DNA of 64,000 bases, taken from positions 620,001 through 684,000 of the forward strand of contig CBDEGR010000002.1 of assembly GCA_965237895.1 (NCBI GenBank), in the 5' to 3' direction. Positions 15,373 to 24,175 of this stretch are shown here, one piece after another. The notes beneath the pieces were generated by a model, which saw only the letters and a program-made list of their open reading frames with translations, was not told the DNA's origin and did no database searches. This DNA comes from CBDEGR01 sp965237895 (lineage in GTDB: Bacteria > Acidobacteriota > Terriglobia > UBA7540 > JAPUME01). A program made the translations under genes and the position numbers. Within the stretch, counting starts at the first letter, position 1. Each line of letters opens with the position of its first letter.

Positions 15373-15748
15373 CTAGAGCGCCGCAGGCGCACGTGGCTGC
15401 GGCGGCCAAGGCGTCGTAGGTCACGCCGGCCCGACCCGATCACTATTGCGAAACGGCATTGCCAATCACTTTGATTCAGCAATACCGTTTCGCAACGCCT
15501 AAGCCCTTGCAAACACGTCAGGGGCTAGGGAGTTGCAGAACCGTTCCTTTGTGCAATCGTCCGGGGGTAGCTCCGACACGGAGCTGCTCAGGGCGCAGCA
15601 CACGACTTGCCCGCGGATCGGTCGCGGTCCGGATCAGCCGCCGAACACGGCGACCACTCAACCCGCGCCGATCTTCAAGGCCCTCCGCGCGGAGATGGCT
15701 TCGATGGAATCGCGGCTGACGTGGCGCCTCGTCGGCGCCATGACGCCC
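15373..15748. other. Gene-poor stretch with an inverted repeat
   Basis: Holds a 17-bp inverted repeat (15446-15495). A + frame about 15668-15750 (IFKALRAEMASMESRLTWRLVGAM) resembles the end of a small coiled-coil membrane protein but is broken. Otherwise nothing supported. Confidence 0.35.
15446..15495. repeat. Inverted repeat TTGCGAAACGGCATTGC with 16-bp spacer
   Basis: Left arm 15446-15462, right arm 15479-15495 (GCAATACCGTTTCGCAA), 16 of 17 bases matching in inverted orientation. The spacer is CAATCACTTTGATTCA. No T-tract follows, so a terminator is unlikely; a recombination or protein-binding site is possible. Confidence 0.5.
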
Positions 15749-16440
15749 TCATGTCCGACTCTGCGGCGCGAGCCACTGGTTCCTGATTTCCAGAAACTCA
15801 TCCTCCAACCGGCAGACAGCCTCCCAGGTCCTTATTGGCTCAGGGATCACGTCGCCGACTGCTCGATAGTGTTCGAAAAGTTCGTACGAGAGTCTCGCTG
15901 CGGCCCGCCTCAACAACAGCTTCCTCGCTACGTCCTCGAAGCCGGTGTTCCTGTAGATTCCCCCGCTGTTCTTCTTCCTTACGTCCGTCTCTGTAATCAG
16001 ATGACGAAGTCCCGTGAGCACTCCGCTTTCGACATCATCTACGAATGCGAACGGATGCTTGGTCACAGCCCCTCCCACCGCGCCCATAGTCCTCTCCAAG
16101 GCCGTCTCCCGCCGCCACCGAATCATCTGCCCGGCCGCGCGCAGGAGTTCCAGCAGGTCTCCTCCTTCTGCTTCGGACGCAGTTCGACGCGAGACCAAGT
16201 TCATGGCATCGATGACAGCGTTCCCGCAGGACGACGCCATTGCGTCCTTGACTCGCTCTAGCACTGGATCGCGCGAAGCGGCAAAGGCGTACGAGCACGC
16301 GACCTCCAGGCGCAACGATGGCACGCCATACTCAGAGCACTCTTTCGCCACGCGTTTCACTGCATCCCGAGTGCTCTCGTCACGTACGGAATCTGGATAC
16401 GTCACGACCATCGTTGCGAGCGTCATGATAAGGAACAACG
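15749..16440 (-). pseudogene. Unrecognised helical protein, C-terminal fragment
   Basis: The minus frame from about 16440 to the stop at 15749 is protein-like: PALFLIMTLATMVVTYPDSV, then helical repeats (AVKRVAKECSEYGVPSLRLE, LLELLRAAGQMIRWRRETAL) and ends EFLEIRNQWLAPQSRT. The codons upstream of 16440 on this strand belong to a transposase remnant on the other strand, so the 5' end is lost. The repetitive helices recall HEAT/TPR-type C-terminal regions of STAND-like proteins, but I cannot name it. Confidence 0.45.
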
Positions 16441-16444
16441 CGGG

Positions 16445-16567
16445 ATGAGACGCTTCCGTCGGCGCGGGTTGGCGAAGGTGGCTGTCGAGATGCTCCTGGC
16501 GGCCACCGCCTATAACTTGACACGGCTCTACCACGCGCGGCCGAGCTTCGTTACCCCTCCCGGCTAG
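16445..16567 (+). pseudogene. IS1182-like transposase, C-terminal remnant
   Basis: Forty codons read MRRFRRRGLAKVAVEMLLAA, then AYNLTRLYHARP, ending PPG-stop. The pattern G(M)RRFRxRGLAKVxVE...AYNLTRL is the C terminus of IS1182/IS5-type transposases. The rest is absent; it truncates the gene on the opposite strand. Confidence 0.5.
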
Positions 16568-16680
16568 CCTCGCCCGAACCGGTAAGCGCTGCGAACTCAT
16601 CGACCAGGAAGAACCGAACGCCATGGAACTGAAATTTCTATTGCCAATAAAATAAGTGTCGTGTTTTCACACGGACTCGG

Positions 16681-17379
16681 TCAGGCCACTCTTGCCGACA
16701 GCTCCTTGAGGATCGGATTGAGGATTTGATTGAGCCGAGTAAAGCGATGAGGATCAGACAACATCTGGCCAGGACTCTGAATGAATGGTCTGTCCGTCAG
16801 TTCATTAGCACATCCGTGAACGAGGGCTTCAAGAGCCTCTTGGGTGGTCTCAAGATGAAATTGAAGCCCCAGGACTCGGTCGCCATAGACAAAGGCTTGG
16901 TTCTCACAGGCTTGACTGCTTGCCAAATGAAGAGCCCCTTGGGGCAGGTCGAAGGTTTCCCCGTGCCAATGAAAAACCTCGACTTGCGGAGGAAGGAGTC
17001 TCCCCAGTTCATGACTCGCCGCCTTTTCAGAAAGCTCGATCGGAAACCAGCCGATCTCTGGCTCGGGATTCTTGTAAACCTTGGAGCCCAGGACGTCTGC
17101 AATGAGCTGGCTTCCGAGACAAACGCCCAGGATGGACTTCCCGGTTTCGATGGCCTGACCGATGAAGTCCTTTTCTGCCTTGAGCCATGAATACTTCGAC
17201 TCGTCATGGGCACTCATTGGACCTCCCATCACAATCAGCCAGTCAATATCGTTGATGGAGGGAAGCGGTTCGTCCCGATAAAGCTCGGTGAGGCTGACTT
17301 GCCATTCACGCTCCTTGAGCCAAGGAAGAATGGCCCCCAAGCCCCCGAAGGGAACGTGTTTTAAGTAGTGAACTCTCAT
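16681..17379 (-). CDS. Class I glutamine amidotransferase-like protein
   Basis: 232 residues. Single GATase1 domain with complete catalytic triad: C87 in GVCLGSQ, H175 and E177 in LQFHLE; MGGPMSAHDE is the oxyanion-side motif seen in stand-alone GMP-synthase-like amidotransferases. These hydrolyse glutamine or act as peptidases in small biosynthetic routes; no acceptor domain is present. ATG 17379 lies one base after the TGA of the upstream AAA-TOPRIM gene (TGA-T-ATG), so translation is coupled and the two probably share a role, which is unusual for this family. Confidence 0.85.
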   Translation of the reverse strand: MRVHYLKHVPFGGLGAILPWLKEREWQVSLTELYRDEPLPSINDIDWLIVMGGPMSAHDESKYSWLKAEKDFIGQAIETGKSILGVCLGSQLIADVLGSKVYKNPEPEIGWFPIELSEKAASHELGRLLPPQVEVFHWHGETFDLPQGALHLASSQACENQAFVYGDRVLGLQFHLETTQEALEALVHGCANELTDRPFIQSPGQMLSDPHRFTRLNQILNPILKELSARVA

Positions 17380-17380
17380 A

Positions 17381-18841
17381 TCAGTGATTCGTCCTTAAGC
17401 GCCCGTACTGCAGGCGGGCTGAGGGGGAGTGGTTGTGCTTGACGCTGCTCGGCACAGCGGTTCGCAACTCCGTCACATCTACTCGGATTTCCACCGGATG
17501 ATTGCTCTGAATGTCCTTTTGCGTTGGCAATTGGGAGAAAAAGTCTTGCCGGACCAATCTTTCAACAACCTTGAGGACCAAATGGTCCTTCTGTGCTTGA
17601 ATCGCCTGAACCGCATCGGTGATAGCTTGCTTGCACAGTGTGGCTGAATCATCTCCGGTGACCGTAGCTTGGCGTGCTGCTACACGTCGGATCATCTCAG
17701 GATGGTAGTAGATGGACTCGACTGAGAAATGTGAAAGAGTGTGCACGCCAAGGCTCTGGAGACGCTCAACGTCTTCTTCCGAGCGACGATCATTATCGAC
17801 AATACCCCAAACATGTAGCCAGTGCATCGCTGTAGCTTCCCTCAAACCTCGCACGGTGTGTTCTACATCGCGACAGCTGGACTTAGGTATGACTGACACT
17901 TGAGGGAACAACAGACTGTAAAGCGGAACATCAAGGCTCTTCGCAGTACCTTCAACAAAGACGATTCTCTGGCGTGCACCAAGGATGTCGCGCTTTAGTT
18001 CATCATCGATCGAAGCTTCTGGTGGCAAAAGGTCACACGTCCAGGATTTGGGCTGAGAACTCTCATATTCACAGGACCGCACTAGCAATGTGTGAGCAGA
18101 TGGATTATCTATAGGCAGCATCACTTCATGTGTCGAGATAACAAAAGCGCAGTCCTTCCGCTTCTCAAACAGCCTTGTAAGTAGTGGGGAGATGATCGAC
18201 CTGTGCAGATGCCGCTCTGGCTCGTCAATCAAAATCAGGGTGCCCGACTCGGCGGTAAGAATATCAGCTGCGATAAGAAATGCGTTACGCTCCCCGTCCG
18301 AAAGCTCGGCAACACTGTAGGCTGCACTGCCATTTCGACTAGCCACGACCTTCTGGCGCTTCTCAATACTGATTTCGATTGGGAGATTTGAGAGCTGCAG
18401 GAGATCATTTACGGCCTGAATCGGTGAGGGCGATTTAGCCTTGGCCTGAGCTGCGGCGATTTCTCCGTCTCGCACTAAATTGGCGATGGTTCGCGCGAGC
18501 ATGGTATCCGCATCAATCAAGTCGTAGATTGCGGCCCCTGCTCTCTCGGCGGCATATTCCTGTCGCCAGCGGGAGTAACCCTGTTGATCCTGAGACCTTA
18601 TGTTACTCTCAAGACTTTCTCTTCTGTGCGGGGTCAGGTCGAGTGTGTTGGACGTAAACCAAGTCTGGCGATGCGCGGAGATGCGTTTGGCAGATTGGTT
18701 GTGGGCGTTGCACAACCGAGAAATCAAGCCGGACTTTCCAGATCCATTAGCTCCCAAGATGAAGAGGATTTCCCCACTTTTAAGGGTGTATCTGACATTT
18801 TCATCACCCGTTGGAATTTCCAATTCGAAACGATCAGGCAT
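17381..18841 (-). CDS. AAA/ABC ATPase fused to a DUF4435 (TOPRIM) domain, PARIS-like (AriA-AriB fusion)
   Basis: 486 residues from ATG 18841 (AAGGTAAGG seven bases upstream); an upstream ATG at 18922 gives 27 further unlikely residues. ABC-type ATPase: Walker A GANGSGKS (30-37), signature LSDGE (180-184), Walker B LILIDEPE (202-209, catalytic E208), switch His 238. The second half is a TOPRIM-like DUF4435 domain: RIVFVEGTAK (E297), GIVDNDRR (D349/D351). This is the domain set of PARIS anti-phage systems, where AriA senses phage anti-restriction proteins and AriB is a toxic nuclease; merged forms are known. All key residues are present. Downstream gene is coupled. Confidence 0.8.
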   Translation of the reverse strand: MPDRFELEIPTGDENVRYTLKSGEILFILGANGSGKSGLISRLCNAHNQSAKRISAHRQTWFTSNTLDLTPHRRESLESNIRSQDQQGYSRWRQEYAAERAGAAIYDLIDADTMLARTIANLVRDGEIAAAQAKAKSPSPIQAVNDLLQLSNLPIEISIEKRQKVVASRNGSAAYSVAELSDGERNAFLIAADILTAESGTLILIDEPERHLHRSIISPLLTRLFEKRKDCAFVISTHEVMLPIDNPSAHTLLVRSCEYESSQPKSWTCDLLPPEASIDDELKRDILGARQRIVFVEGTAKSLDVPLYSLLFPQVSVIPKSSCRDVEHTVRGLREATAMHWLHVWGIVDNDRRSEEDVERLQSLGVHTLSHFSVESIYYHPEMIRRVAARQATVTGDDSATLCKQAITDAVQAIQAQKDHLVLKVVERLVRQDFFSQLPTQKDIQSNHPVEIRVDVTELRTAVPSSVKHNHSPSARLQYGRLRTNH

Positions 18842-18958
18842 ATAAGACCTTACCTTCAAGCCTAGCGCGGAGCATCTCGCCGAGTCCGTCGCGCGGTTGG
18901 CCCGAACGCGACTACGGATCAAGCCGCTGATCGGGACTGGAGACCCGCCCCAATCACT

Positions 18959-19345
18959 TCATATGGCGATTTTCAGGTCCGTATGACGGGCGAGAACGTC
19001 GAAGTCGGCGTCGTTATGAAGGACGGGCGCATCGGCGTGAATGGCGACGGCGCCAATGAGACAATCGATCAACTTGCGAACGGTTTCCCCTTCTCGGCGA
19101 CAGAGACGATATAGAGCGGCTGCATTATCGTAGTGTACCGGTCCCGTGGGGAAAACGGTCGCCCGCGCGAGCAGCCGACGGAGGTTGCGCAGATGCTGTT
19201 CGTCGCGCGCGCCAGCGAGCACTTCCATCTGAACCGCATCGCAGATCGCGATCTCGCTTTCGAGCAGCGACTCAACACGATTGCAGGTAGGGGACCCGGT
19301 GTCGCGAAGAAATTCGACCCACGCGGATGTGTCAATCAGAATCAC
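18959..19345 (-). CDS. vapC: VapC-type PIN-domain toxin (second vapBC)
   Basis: 128 residues. MILIDTSAWVEFLRDTG carries the first PIN Asp (D5); E42-type position in ICDAVQMEVLAGARD; then KLIDCLIGAVAIHADAPVLHNDADFD with the remaining acidic residues. A full-length classical VapC ribonuclease. ATG overlaps the antitoxin stop by 4 bp. Confidence 0.9.
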   Translation of the reverse strand: MILIDTSAWVEFLRDTGSPTCNRVESLLESEIAICDAVQMEVLAGARDEQHLRNLRRLLARATVFPTGPVHYDNAAALYRLCRREGETVRKLIDCLIGAVAIHADAPVLHNDADFDVLARHTDLKIAI

Positions 19346-19545
19346 TTCGAGCGACTAGTCCGCAACTCGTCGAGGTCGCCCTCCCAACCCGACCCACGAA
19401 GCCGCCGAGCTTCATCGACGCCGAAGGGCTCCGCCGCAAGGGATCGAAGCGCAAAGTTGACCGCCTCGCGCTTTGTCGTCAGGCGGTAACGGCGCATGAC
19501 CTCTGCGCAGGCCTCATCGTCAATATTTAGATTGGTGCGAGGCAT
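19342..19545 (-). CDS. vapB: VapB-type RHH antitoxin (second vapBC)
   Basis: 67 residues from ATG 19545: MPRTNLNIDDEACAEVMRRY is an RHH DNA-binding start, ending in a toxin-binding tail (LRGSGWEGDLDELRTSR). The upstream ATG at 19563 would add six residues (MVYDEC) and is less typical. Partner of the PIN toxin downstream. Confidence 0.85.
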   Translation of the reverse strand: MPRTNLNIDDEACAEVMRRYRLTTKREAVNFALRSLAAEPFGVDEARRLRGSGWEGDLDELRTSRSK

Positions 19546-19568
19546 ACACTCATCATACACCATGATCG

Positions 19569-19676
19569 GGCGCCTACCAAGTCGCCTCCGTGCGTGGGCT
19601 CGGCAGATGGAAGAAGGTCATCCTCTACGGCGAAATCAAGATTGACCCCGCCAAGCTCAAGATGCGCGACCCTTAG
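19569..19676 (+). pseudogene. 3' gene fragment, unknown
   Basis: 36 codons ending in TAG read GAYQVASVRGLGRWKKVILY, then GEIKIDPAKLKMRDP. Protein-like, with no start; it begins next to the vapB promoter. I do not recognise the source gene. Confidence 0.3.
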
Positions 19677-19839
19677 CGTGTATTTCAACACCAATTTGGT
19701 CAGTACCCTAACTAGGGAAAAGTCGATATCCGCACCGAAGGCATCCCACAGGAAGGTGACGTACTCTTGCTCATTCAGCCTGTTGCATGAAGCTCACCGC
19801 GCAACCCAGGCCATCTACGAGATTCGCTGACCGATGACC

Positions 19840-19920
19840 ATGAGCACCGAACTCATCCTCTCTCCGGCCGCCCAGCTTCAGCCCGAGCCCCTGTTCACAC
19901 CAACGCCCCAGGCCGCGCCG
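19840..19920 (+). pseudogene. Tyrosine recombinase N-terminal fragment
   Basis: Starts MSTELILSPAAQLQPEPLF and continues TPTPQAA, closely matching the N terminus of the integrase at 5451 (MSTELTISPGTEQLPASLFTPTPQAA), then changes to unrelated sequence. A third trace of this integrase type in the window. Confidence 0.65.
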
Positions 19921-19934
19921 TCCGGTTGTAAATT

Positions 19935-20211
19935 GTGAAATACCTGCTCGATACCAACATCATCTCGGAGCCGCTCAGGCCGACGCCGTCCACTCGCATC
20001 ATGCGACGACTGCGCGAGCACGAGGACGACATTGCGATTCCGGCACGAGATGCGGTTCGGCTGCGCGCGCTTGGCCCCATCGCGACAACGCGCCGCGATC
20101 GAGCGGGCGCGACTGAGTGCAGCGGGCAGGACCCCGCCATTCATCGACGGGCGGATCGACGATCTCGTAACCTTCCGCCGAACAACTCATCGGCCAGCGC
20201 TGACTTTCTAA
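19935..20211 (+). pseudogene. VapC-like PIN toxin, frameshifted
   Basis: GTG 19935 starts MKYLLDTNIISEPLRPTPST, a classic VapC N terminus with D6, reading to about residue 35 (DDIAIP). The continuation HEMRFGCARL...RQRAAIERARL...PPFIDG lies in the next frame after a small deletion near 20040. Ends at TAA about 20211. No antitoxin gene precedes it. Not functional. Confidence 0.6.
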
Positions 20212-21033
20212 CCCATCTTGAGGAACTTGCCGAAGATGTCGTTGGCGATCCTCACTCCCGTCTGGTTGTGACCAGCGAAAACTAGGCAGTACAGCGGAGC
20301 GTTCTTGCTATTCGTCATCAGCACCGGCACGGTGCAGTGTGGAAAGATCTCCTTGAGACGATTCTGGAATCGCTCTCCCAGCTCCTTGCCCGACTGCTTT
20401 ATTCTAATGGTCTCTGGTCCAAACAAGCGTCTGCTTTTCCTGGTAAAGCTCTGCTTCCCATTCCGTGCCCCAGAAGCGATCCATCCGCTCACGCACCGCT
20501 GGCGCGATGTCCTCCTTCCGGCGCCGCCGCACGTTCCGGTTGATGGCCATGACTGAGAAATTGAGGAACACCTCGATAGTTTCAACACGGGCAACTTTCT
20601 CAAGGGTGCTCCACTCCAGCTCCATTCCAAAAGGATCAAGGAAGGCGAGTGCCCGCTTAAAACTCTTCATCTGAAGGTCAGGCGCAATCTTTCTCCGCAG
20701 TACGTCGTTGCAGTCACCAGGGTAGATTTCGACCTGTTGATTCGGAAACTCCTTCTGCAGCCCTTCCAGCTTCTTGATTCTCCAATTCGAACTCTCGATG
20801 AAGTGGTACTTCGTGAATGGATTAGGAAGCTCCAAGGCCACGCGCGGGGAGCCGTCGACGTACTGCTGCTCATCCCGAGTTTTCGGTTTTCCAGTTCCGG
20901 CGAAGCCATCAATGTACTCGTAGCCCTTGCACCATCTCTGGTTCCTGAGAACTGTCACATAGGCTTCGAGGTACTTTCGGAGGAGGCTGAGCTTGTCTAC
21001 AGACCAACCGCCGATCGTGTCATCCTTGTCCAT
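20208..21033 (-). pseudogene. tcmP: Three-Cys-motif partner protein TcmP, frameshifted near the C terminus
   Basis: From ATG 21033 the frame reads MDKDDTIGGWSVDKLSLLRK, then YEYIDGFAGTGKP (motif I-like SAM-binding-type strand) and FLDPFGMELEW, the hallmarks of TcmP proteins. At about 20426 the frame shifts: the rest (FGPETIRIKQSGKELGERF ... YCLVFAGHN) continues in the -1 frame to 20208. The combined ~274 residues match the family. The ATG overlaps the stop of the upstream three-Cys-motif gene by one base (TAATG). The one-base lesion probably breaks the pair unless it is a sequencing error. Confidence 0.8.
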
Positions 21034-21800
21034 TACCTTCCAACTCCGCCAAGAGACACGGAGGGCCTTCTGCTATCGGGAGGAGTCTCGCGTGGGGCTG
21101 GCATTTCATCCCAGGTCCGCCCGCCTAGGACTCGACCATTTCGCTTCTTCCGCACGCCGCCCCACTGCTTGAAAAAGAACGGTACTACGTCTGCACGGCA
21201 TTGCTTCTGAATCTCCCTCACCCACATGGCATCAATAGGTCGAGCCCCGGGGCCGCTCTCTCCACCTACGATGACCCAGTGGATGCCGGATAGGTCGATG
21301 GTGCCCAGCGGACCCAAGAGAGGCTCTAAGGACAGGAACTTCACGGCAGCTGAAACCTGGCGAAGATGATCTGCTCGCCACAGGTGCTTGGCTGTCTCAA
21401 TCGACACGCCCATCCACACGTTGGGAGGCCAATTCAGATCGGGAGCGAGATCTGCCAGCCTCTTCGAGCGCTTTGTCAAGATCTGAAATGTGTGCCAGGA
21501 CGCCTTCTCTATTGTTTCGAACACCCTCTGAATAAAAGGGAGAGGCACCTTTTCGTGGAAGAGGTCGCTCATGCTGTTCACGAAGATCATGCGAGGCCTC
21601 TTCCACATGAGGGGCATGTCCACGCGACTTGGCCACAGACGCAGGTCAAATCCCTTCTCATATGGATGGCCCGGAGTCCCGCGCCAGCGTTCGGCGAAGG
21701 TTTCAGCATAGCAGTGCTTGCAGCCGGGACTGACCTTCGTGCAGCCCGTCACCGGGTTCCACGTTGAGTCGGTCCATTCGATTGCGGACTTTTCGCTCAC
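21033..21800 (-). CDS. Three-Cys-motif protein (DUF5131, phage Gp37/Gp68 family)
   Basis: 255 residues from GTG 21800 with AGGAGG 12 bases upstream. Cys20, Cys27 and Cys30 in VTGCTKVSPGCKHCYAE form the three-Cys motif, a radical-SAM-like Fe-S site. WKRPRMIFVNSMSDLFHE, KRSKRLADL and WVIVGGESGPGARP are family signatures. Encoded directly upstream of its known partner TcmP (1-bp overlap) and 12 bp downstream of a methyltransferase fragment. The pair's biochemical role is not established; a nucleic-acid modification or defence role is inferred from its recurring context. This member appears intact. Confidence 0.9.
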   Translation of the reverse strand: MSEKSAIEWTDSTWNPVTGCTKVSPGCKHCYAETFAERWRGTPGHPYEKGFDLRLWPSRVDMPLMWKRPRMIFVNSMSDLFHEKVPLPFIQRVFETIEKASWHTFQILTKRSKRLADLAPDLNWPPNVWMGVSIETAKHLWRADHLRQVSAAVKFLSLEPLLGPLGTIDLSGIHWVIVGGESGPGARPIDAMWVREIQKQCRADVVPFFFKQWGGVRKKRNGRVLGGRTWDEMPAPRETPPDSRRPSVSLGGVGR

Positions 21801-21812
21801 CTAGTACGCCTC

Positions 21813-22880
21813 CTAGCTGACCCTATCCTCAGTAATGAATTCGGAAGTGTCCTTGACTGCTGGCGGCAGTCCGGGACCAATAACCTGCTGGAGAGACGCC
21901 TCCTGCTCCGCAAGCTTCTGGTTAAGGCCGAAGAGAAGTTCCAGAGCGTCTTCGTTCGCTCTCATCTTGTAGGCTTTTCGAACGGCCGCGTCGAGGCGAG
22001 CATGAGCGCGCTTCAAGGGGCTGTCGCCAGGCAGCTCAAGTGAGCGGTAAAGCTCTCGCAGTGTGAGGTCGTGGTCTTCCATGAGCTGAGCACGCAGCAA
22101 ACGGATATCGACTGCCGCTCGCGCGACTTCGCGCACCTGCGCGAGTGATGGAGCTTGAGGCCACGGAAACGAGTCATACACCGTCGTGCTCGTGTAGCGG
22201 AAGTCGCCCTTAAAAGTCGAGCACCGCTCGACAAACCATCGCCAGTGGATGTCTGACTGCAGGATGCCGAAGGAGTAGTCGTCCGCGAACGTAAAAACCT
22301 GTAGTGCGGCGTTCGGATTGACGTTTGCATCGACGAACACAAAAATGGGACGCTTCGTGACCTGTCCACAAGCCACGTAGCGCGGCAACTCTCGCAGCTT
22401 CTTCATCAGCGCTGACCGAGGGTACGACAGAAGCCACCACTTGTTGAGGAAGTTCTGATGGTGGTGATTTACGCGGGCATTCTGGTTTTCCGCACTTGCC
22501 TCTCGGTTCCGCTTGTCCTCGTTATTAGCCTTCTCTTGGCGGTCGGGAAGAACAGTTTTTTCGATCCGCGCAAACGCTTCGGCGTATGCCCGTGCCTCCA
22601 GCATGGAGCGGGGCTGAAAGTCCATCACATATCGACCTGGAGCCGGTGGGTTGCTCGACAGGAATTCATCTGCCGTCAGGTAGGGCTTCAAGACGGCTCG
22701 GCTCCTTGGATCAGATTCCATCAAGGCTTTTGCCTCTTCCTGTGCCAACAGAAACCCCTTGTGGCCGTGCGTTTGACCTTGATCGCAACTATCGGACTCC
22801 TTGTTCGCCCGAATGGCGTCAGCCGCTGTCACGTCGAAGCGTCCAGAGAGAGCCGCACCGATCCGGTCCACTTCCGCTAC
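21813..22880 (-). pseudogene. MmeI-like DNA methyltransferase, C-terminal fragment
   Basis: The minus frame contains HGHKGFLLAQEEAKALME, LSSNPPAPGRYVMDF, FLNKWWLLSYPRSALM, RYVACGQVTKRPIF and YSFGILQSDIHWRWF...FRYTSTTVYDSFPWPQ, which are hallmarks of the target-recognition and C-terminal regions of MmeI-like methyltransferases. The methyltransferase core and N terminus are gone: at about 22880 the frame is fused in phase to an IS3 transposase fragment. Ends at 21813, just upstream of the three-Cys-motif gene. Confidence 0.75.
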
Positions 22881-23160
22881 CTCCCACGGGCTTCCAGGCT
22901 CGATGCACCGTGTCCCGGTCCCCACCTTTGCCAGACACGGGCGCAGCTGTTGGGCGATAAACTCCGGCCCGTTATCGGAACGAATGTACTCCGGAATCCC
23001 TCGCCACAACCTTACGTCCGCCAACGTTTCGATTCCTTCCTGGCTGCCCATTCTTCGCTCCACTCGGATCGCCAGGCATTCCCGTGTGTATTCCTCGATC
23101 CGTGTCAGCAGCCGCAGGGTTCTCCCGTCGTGGGTAGGGTGCCCGCCCATATTCATACAC
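22881..23160 (-). pseudogene. IS3-family orfB fragment
   Basis: Reads HDGRTLRLLTRIEEYTRECL, RSDNGPEFIAQQLRPCLAKV, CIEPGSPWE: the D-D portion of an IS3 integrase core, different from the complete IS3 copies in this window. It ends before the catalytic Glu and is joined in frame to the MmeI-like remnant; the upstream end joins the DUF429-like gene. Confidence 0.75.
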
Positions 23161-23167
23161 CAATGCC

Positions 23168-23935
23168 TCAGCAGAACCCCAGAATCCATCCCTCTAACCG
23201 CGCTTTGCGTAATTCCGGCAGGCTGAGCGGCGACTTGAAGTAGTAGTCGAGAGTGCCGCGCTGGTCCATCTCGCTGATCCAGGCAGCGACGGAAAAGGCG
23301 TCGTGCTCGTCCGCGGTCCGATCTTCCTTGACGTAACGACGATGAAGGAGCGACGGATACACCTCCGCGATCACCGACTTTCCTTCCGGCACGTCGAAGC
23401 CATCGAACGGCCAGAAGTGGATGCATGACTTCGCCTCGAACATACGCCGCAGCCAAAGCAACCACGGCAGTCCGGCGTGAGTCGAAGTCGCGACCTGGCC
23501 CTGTACGTCGAAATGAAACACGCTTTTTAGACCGGATGTCCACTGCTCGCACAAACGCAGCTCGGTTGCCTCGCCGGTTCGTGGATTGCCATCGCGTACG
23601 AAATCGACGTAGGTGTGCGGATCGGCCGTCGGCCAGTGGCGCATGAAGTCGTCGAGAAACTGCTCCCAGGTCTTGATGCCGAATCTTTCCATATAGCTCA
23701 TGGGGAATGAGAAGGCGTGGTCGATGCCGATGATCACCGGTTCGCCGGTTTCGATTGCAGCCGCACAGAAATGCGCAACCTCGAGGCGAGTCCAATTCTT
23801 CGCGCCTTCGGTCGGCGTGCTGATCTTCCTGGGTGGGTGACCAGCTTTTGCCTCGTAGACTTGCAGCCCTTTCAGCCGGCTCTCCGGCGTTTGAGCACCG
23901 GAGTAGTCGATGCCAATGTGGAGGGTGAACCTCAT
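23168..23935 (-). CDS. DUF429-like protein (predicted RNase H-fold)
   Basis: 255 residues from ATG 23935. The N terminus LHIGIDYSGAQTPES has the D of an RNase H-like first strand; further acidic motifs are IIGIDHAFSFP, IAEVYPSLL and TADEHDAFSVAAWI, in an order resembling DUF429 predicted nucleases. The last residues (LEGWILGFC-stop) run into the IS3 fragment boundary, so a slightly shortened C terminus is possible. Function unknown; the position amid restriction genes suggests a defence link. Family assignment is by fold-like pattern only. Confidence 0.5.
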   Translation of the reverse strand: MRFTLHIGIDYSGAQTPESRLKGLQVYEAKAGHPPRKISTPTEGAKNWTRLEVAHFCAAAIETGEPVIIGIDHAFSFPMSYMERFGIKTWEQFLDDFMRHWPTADPHTYVDFVRDGNPRTGEATELRLCEQWTSGLKSVFHFDVQGQVATSTHAGLPWLLWLRRMFEAKSCIHFWPFDGFDVPEGKSVIAEVYPSLLHRRYVKEDRTADEHDAFSVAAWISEMDQRGTLDYYFKSPLSLPELRKARLEGWILGFC

Positions 23936-24041
23936 GGCAAAGATCTCAGCTCAATCGCCGGCCTTTGAACGAACGTCGTCAAATATCTCCCTCGCAAGAA
24001 TAGGGAACGCCGAGGCCTGAAATTCTTTATCCGCCTTAAGA

Positions 24042-24081
24042 CGATTCCCGTCTCGACCAACTCTGGTCGAGACGGGAATCG
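24042..24081. terminator. Perfect 18-bp hairpin, possible bidirectional terminator
   Basis: CGATTCCCGTCTCGACCA, 4-base loop ACTC, then its exact reverse complement. It lies after the HEPN gene (minus strand) and before the DUF429-like gene. There is no T-run on either side, so intrinsic termination is uncertain; a protein-binding or element-end role is possible. Confidence 0.5.
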
Positions 24082-24175
24082 CCTGAGCTCTACCGTATAC
24101 GGTTACACGTTTTTGCTTGCTACCCCACATAGGTAAGCCCCCGCGCCGTCTTGTACCAATCCCCCAGAACGATGC

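Noticed and set aside
21813..23795. 660-codon minus frame as a single gene
   Set aside because: It is a chance in-phase fusion of out-of-frame sequence, an IS3 orfB fragment and an MmeI-like C terminus.
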